In this document: in pieces, positions 60,883 through 64,000 of the stretch
Position numbering within the stretch: the first letter of the stretch is position 1
Layout of the letters: every line of letters starts with the position of its first letter
Source of the DNA: Akkermansia muciniphila
GTDB taxonomy: Bacteria > Verrucomicrobiota > Verrucomicrobiia > Verrucomicrobiales > Akkermansiaceae
Assembly: GCF_018709685.1 (NCBI RefSeq)
Contig: NZ_JABDHQ010000002.1
Span: forward strand, 1 to 64,000
Length of the DNA stretch: 64,000 nt
Direction of reading: 5' to 3'
Notes under the pieces: model-generated
Databases searched by the model: none
What the model saw: the letters and a program-made list of their open reading frames with translations, nothing else
Told to the model about the DNA's origin: nothing
Program-made: the position numbers and the translations under genes

Positions 60883-63708
60883 CTACCACTCGCGCACGGA
60901 AAGCAAATCCGTCACGGAAGCGCGCTTCATGCGCCATGCGGGCAGGAGGCAGGCCAGTGTGGAAAGCGCCAGCACCAGAAGCACGGCATAACCCAGATGG
61001 ACCCAGGGCATCGTGATGGGAGGGGTCACGATGCCGAAGTGGTAGCCGTATTCCAGAATCTGGATGGAACACCAGGCCCCAAGCACGCCCAGCGCCGCGC
61101 TCATGACCACGGCGCACAGGGAAATCATCAGCGTCTCCGCCCAGAGCATGCGCATCACCATGCCGCCCGGCACGCCCACCGCCCTCATCAGGCCGAATTC
61201 CCGGCGGCGGGACTGGACGGAGGCCAGCACGGTATTGAGCACGGCCAGGACGGCAATTACCATCATGATGATGGGAAGCTTGCTCATGGTAAAAATCACG
61301 TCGTCCCCGCGGCTGGTGACGCTTCCCCCCAGGCTTTCCCGGGTCAGCGCCTTCATCAGAGGCTTCACTCCTTCCGTGCCGTTTTCCTTCCGGCTCACGT
61401 TCTCCAGGGCATATTCTCCCAAGTCATCCTGAAGCTCCACGTTGCTCACGCCGGGGGCGGTATTCCCCCAGATGAACTGGAATCCCTGGTGCCCGTAGTC
61501 CTCCTTGAGCCAGCGTTCATCAGTAATCGCCAGGGCGGCCACAAAACCGCCGCGGCGCACGCGCATCCCGCTGGTCTTGGTCAGCCAGTGCCAGCCGGGG
61601 AAGGAGACCACTCCCGCCACTTTCCAGGGTTCCCCCTGCATGCCGGGCCCCGTCCCCCTACCGGAAGCGCCGGCAGACGGGGCATTCCCGGGGCGGCGCC
61701 CCTGAAGGGCCGGATTCACCAGCATCAGGTCATCCCCGGCCTTCAGCCCTACCGTCCGGGCAAACGTGTCCGGAATCAGGAGGGAGCGGGTGGATTTCAG
61801 CATGGCATAGGCTTCCTGCGGATTGCCGGAAACGAACACGGGCTTGAACAGGGGATCGCTTCCCTGCGCCATTTCCGCCACGGGAATGCCCGCCAGCACA
61901 ATGGAACGGTTGCGCATTCCGGAAAAACCGGGGCTTTTCATCTGCGCCGGGGCTATGTCCGGCTCATCCACGTAAATGGGATACATCCGTGAATTCCGCA
62001 GGCTGGGCCGCGCCATCAGCCCGGAAACGTCGGAAGGCTTGAACTCCGTATGAAGGAAGGAAACCAGCGTGCCGGGCGTGGACGCATCCGGAGAGAAGGG
62101 AACGAGCATGGAGTAGCCCCACGTCTGCACCCCCACAAAGAGGGACAGCCCCACGGACATGGACACCGCCGTTCCCACGGAACGGCTGAGGTTCCGGCTG
62201 AGCTGCACCTTCAGGAAGGCGTGCGGCACGCGCAGCAGCAGTCCGGTAAGCCAGGCTCCGGCCCACTCCGTTACGCGCACAAAGGCGGGGGCCAGGAACA
62301 GAGCCCCGGCCACCAGGCCGGGATACCCCAGCCAGAAAAAGATCCACTTGCGCGTTTCCACTTCCAGGCCCGGCAGAAGCAGGGCCGCCGGCTGTAGGCA
62401 TACACATATCAGGCCCGCCACGACGGACCACACGGGAACGCGGCTGACCTTTCCCATGAATCCGGAGGAGGGAACGGCGGCCTCCAGCGGAGACTGGCGG
62501 GAGGCACGCCACGCGGGAATGACGGAGGCCAGCAGCGCGCCGCCCACGGCGCATGCCGCGGCAATCAGCACCGTCGTCCAGGTCAGGGTGGGCATGGAAG
62601 CAGCCCCTTCTTCCAAAAGGTACACCAGGCAAAAGCCCGCAGCCAGGCCGCCCAGCAGGGCGGGAACGCACAGGAACAGCCCCTCCCCCACAATCAGAAG
62701 GGCAACCTGCATGCGGCTCATGCCCAGCGCGCGCATCAGGGCCAGCCTGCGGGCGCGTTCGCTGACGCCGATGCTCAGGGTCGTGAAAATGATGAAGACG
62801 CAGGAAAAGAGAACCAGCCACACGGACATTTCCGCACTGTTCTTCTGCGAGCGAACGGAACGGTCGCTGGAAAGCCGCCGGATGATGGAATCCGTATCCG
62901 CCACCACGGCGGAGGAGCGTTTCAGCTCCTCCCGGAAGCTGTCCGCAAATTCCTTTTTGTCCACCCCTTCCTTGAGCCGGACGTAAATCAAATTGGGGGA
63001 AAAAGCCTGACCGGTGATTTTTTCACACACCTTGACGGGCACAAACAGGGAGGAAAAGGCGGGTCCGGACATGCCGCCCGGCCCCATGATGACGCCGGGA
63101 GTGGCCTTCGCCTGCTTGACGATGCCCACGACTTTCACATCATACACACGCGTTCCCACGCGCACGTTCATGACGGTTCCCACGCCCGCGCGGAAGTATT
63201 TGGCGCTTCCGCTGCCCAGCACGCCCACCATGTCAGTGGAAGAAGCCATATCCGGCCAGACGCCCTCTTTCAGATCATACGGGCATTCCATGGCATGGTT
63301 CCCCACCATGATGGGGCTCTGGGGGGGTATCCCCATGCGGTCGCGCGTCTGCTCGTCAAAACTGCCGCGTTCATTCCCGCAGCCGATCTGCAGGCGGGGC
63401 ACCTGCCACGCGGCGTTGACGGATTCCACCAGGGGGGAGGCGGCCAGGCGGGAAGCCAGCTCCGGATCAGAGAACTGCGGGTACTTCCCGGGAGGGAGCG
63501 GCCCGCGCGGGGCCTCCGGCACCAGGCAAAGATCGTAGCTTCCCATGTAGGCCTCGGCGTCGTTGTCAAACTCCCTGACCAGCGTATCATAGCTCCCCAT
63601 CATCCAGACGATGAGGCTGACGGAGACGAGGATGGCAAACACGCTGACCGCCACCCGGCCGGGGTTGGAGCGCAGGTCCCTCCAAATCAGTTTGGGCAGC
63701 AGCGTCAT
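60883..63708 (-). CDS. FtsX/MacB-type ABC transporter permease
   Basis: The 941-residue membrane protein starts with a helix (about 20-40) and a large periplasmic MacB-type core domain (about 45-300). It has two FtsX permease domains: about 300-420 (VLFSCVFIIFTTLSIGVSERARRLALMRALGMSR) and about 820-940 (VIAVLAVLNTVLASVQSRRREFGLMRAVGV), both seen in parts. A second periplasmic domain lies between them. This fused double-FtsX layout fits lipoprotein- or macrolide-type exporters. Its start overlaps the ATPase gene by 4 bp. The substrate is unknown. Confidence 0.88.
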   Translation of the reverse strand: MTLLPKLIWRDLRSNPGRVAVSVFAILVSVSLIVWMMGSYDTLVREFDNDAEAYMGSYDLCLVPEAPRGPLPPGKYPQFSDPELASRLAASPLVESVNAAWQVPRLQIGCGNERGSFDEQTRDRMGIPPQSPIMVGNHAMECPYDLKEGVWPDMASSTDMVGVLGSGSAKYFRAGVGTVMNVRVGTRVYDVKVVGIVKQAKATPGVIMGPGGMSGPAFSSLFVPVKVCEKITGQAFSPNLIYVRLKEGVDKKEFADSFREELKRSSAVVADTDSIIRRLSSDRSVRSQKNSAEMSVWLVLFSCVFIIFTTLSIGVSERARRLALMRALGMSRMQVALLIVGEGLFLCVPALLGGLAAGFCLVYLLEEGAASMPTLTWTTVLIAAACAVGGALLASVIPAWRASRQSPLEAAVPSSGFMGKVSRVPVWSVVAGLICVCLQPAALLLPGLEVETRKWIFFWLGYPGLVAGALFLAPAFVRVTEWAGAWLTGLLLRVPHAFLKVQLSRNLSRSVGTAVSMSVGLSLFVGVQTWGYSMLVPFSPDASTPGTLVSFLHTEFKPSDVSGLMARPSLRNSRMYPIYVDEPDIAPAQMKSPGFSGMRNRSIVLAGIPVAEMAQGSDPLFKPVFVSGNPQEAYAMLKSTRSLLIPDTFARTVGLKAGDDLMLVNPALQGRRPGNAPSAGASGRGTGPGMQGEPWKVAGVVSFPGWHWLTKTSGMRVRRGGFVAALAITDERWLKEDYGHQGFQFIWGNTAPGVSNVELQDDLGEYALENVSRKENGTEGVKPLMKALTRESLGGSVTSRGDDVIFTMSKLPIIMMVIAVLAVLNTVLASVQSRRREFGLMRAVGVPGGMVMRMLWAETLMISLCAVVMSAALGVLGAWCSIQILEYGYHFGIVTPPITMPWVHLGYAVLLVLALSTLACLLPAWRMKRASVTDLLSVREW

Positions 63709-64000
63709 ATGGCGTCATTCAGCGTGCGTTCATAGAAGGAGGACAATTCCGCAGGCCCGGCAAATTCCGCCGTGGGCCTGTCGTCCACAATGCGGCCGTC
63801 CTTGAGCACAATCACCCGGTCCGCCCACATCGCTACGTCCGGAGCATGCGTCACCAGCACAAAGGCGCAGCCCTGCGTGCGGTGCAGGTCCCGGAACAGG
63901 GTGCCCATAAGCCGCGTATTCTCGGAGTCCAGGTTCCCCGTGGGTTCATCTGCCAGCACCAGGGCCGGGCCGGAGACCAGCGCGCGGGCAATTGCCACGC
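63705..64000 (-). CDS. ABC transporter ATP-binding protein, partial (C-terminal ~98 residues)
   Basis: The gene runs off the right edge of the window. The visible part begins just after the signature region (VAIARALVSGP) and has Walker B LVLADEPTGNLDSEN and the switch His in VLVTHAPDVA. The EPTGNLD form is typical of MacB/LolD/FtsE ATPases, which agrees with the FtsX-type permease downstream. The two genes overlap by 4 bp (ATGA). Confidence 0.9.
   Translation of the reverse strand, partial: VAIARALVSGPALVLADEPTGNLDSENTRLMGTLFRDLHRTQGCAFVLVTHAPDVAMWADRVIVLKDGRIVDDRPTAEFAGPAELSSFYERTLNDAI

Overview
The window reads as one contiguous stretch of chromosome from a Gram-negative bacterium of the Planctomycetes-Verrucomicrobia-Chlamydiae group, most likely an Akkermansia-like member of Verrucomicrobiota. 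The grounds are a GC-rich genome, an outer-membrane gene set (LptF/G-type permease, ExbB/ExbD/TonB-like proteins, RlpA, many lipoproteins), a str-S10 ribosomal cluster with an unusual layout, and two exported host-glycan enzymes (a GH2 beta-galactosidase with a discoidin domain and a GH33 sialidase with a BACON-like domain). The genus is an inference from remembered family features, not from a database search. I see no rRNA, CRISPR array, insertion sequence or prophage. There is one tRNA.

Layout. 0.1-4 kb: a two-domain thioredoxin/TPR exported protein, then two related HTH proteins in AT-rich DNA, then tRNA-Arg(UCU). 4.1-8.3 kb (minus): ybeY, a PgpH-like HD phosphodiesterase, plsX, rpmF and yceD, which is a classical conserved neighbourhood. 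8.4-18.2 kb: housekeeping genes (HIT, Sua5, aroK, rpsP, LysE, xerC, EF-hand protein, yajC-tgt, trmB, NrtR-like regulator, rlpA, rnhC). 18.4-20.3 kb: HU and three small proteins, two of them lipoproteins. 20.3-22.4 kb (minus): an exbB-exbD-tonB-like operon ending in a zinc-ribbon membrane protein. 22.5-31.5 kb: UbiA-like protein, SurA-like chaperone, GH2 enzyme, valS and a zinc-ribbon membrane protein.

31.8-41.5 kb (minus): one long operon rpsL-rpsG-fusA-rpsJ-rplC-rplD-rplW-rplB-rpsS-[coiled-coil exported protein]-rplV-rpsC-rplP-rpmC-rpsQ-rplN. It starts from a recognisable promoter and is closed by a strong terminator directly after rplN. It has no tuf gene, it stops before rplX, and it carries a non-ribosomal gene between rpsS and rplV.

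41.5-64 kb: an acyltransferase-3 protein, gpmI and a thioesterase on minus. Next comes a tightly overlapping plus-strand run: histidine kinase, sigma-54 response regulator, GT-C-like membrane protein, xseB, dxs, TPR protein, recO. This is followed by an LptF/G permease, der and a DppD-type ATPase. Then on minus: a four-helix-bundle (S23-type) protein behind a chloramphenicol-acetyltransferase-like gene, the sialidase, and a MacB/FtsX-type ABC exporter cut by the window edge.

The points most worth a second look are the gene embedded in the S10 operon, a tRNA-guanine transglycosylase that lacks all four zinc ligands, the HTH pair with an upstream palindrome, a 15-bp palindromic element present twice in opposite orientation around 42.6-42.9 kb, and a palindrome-decorated promoter in front of the two-component operon.
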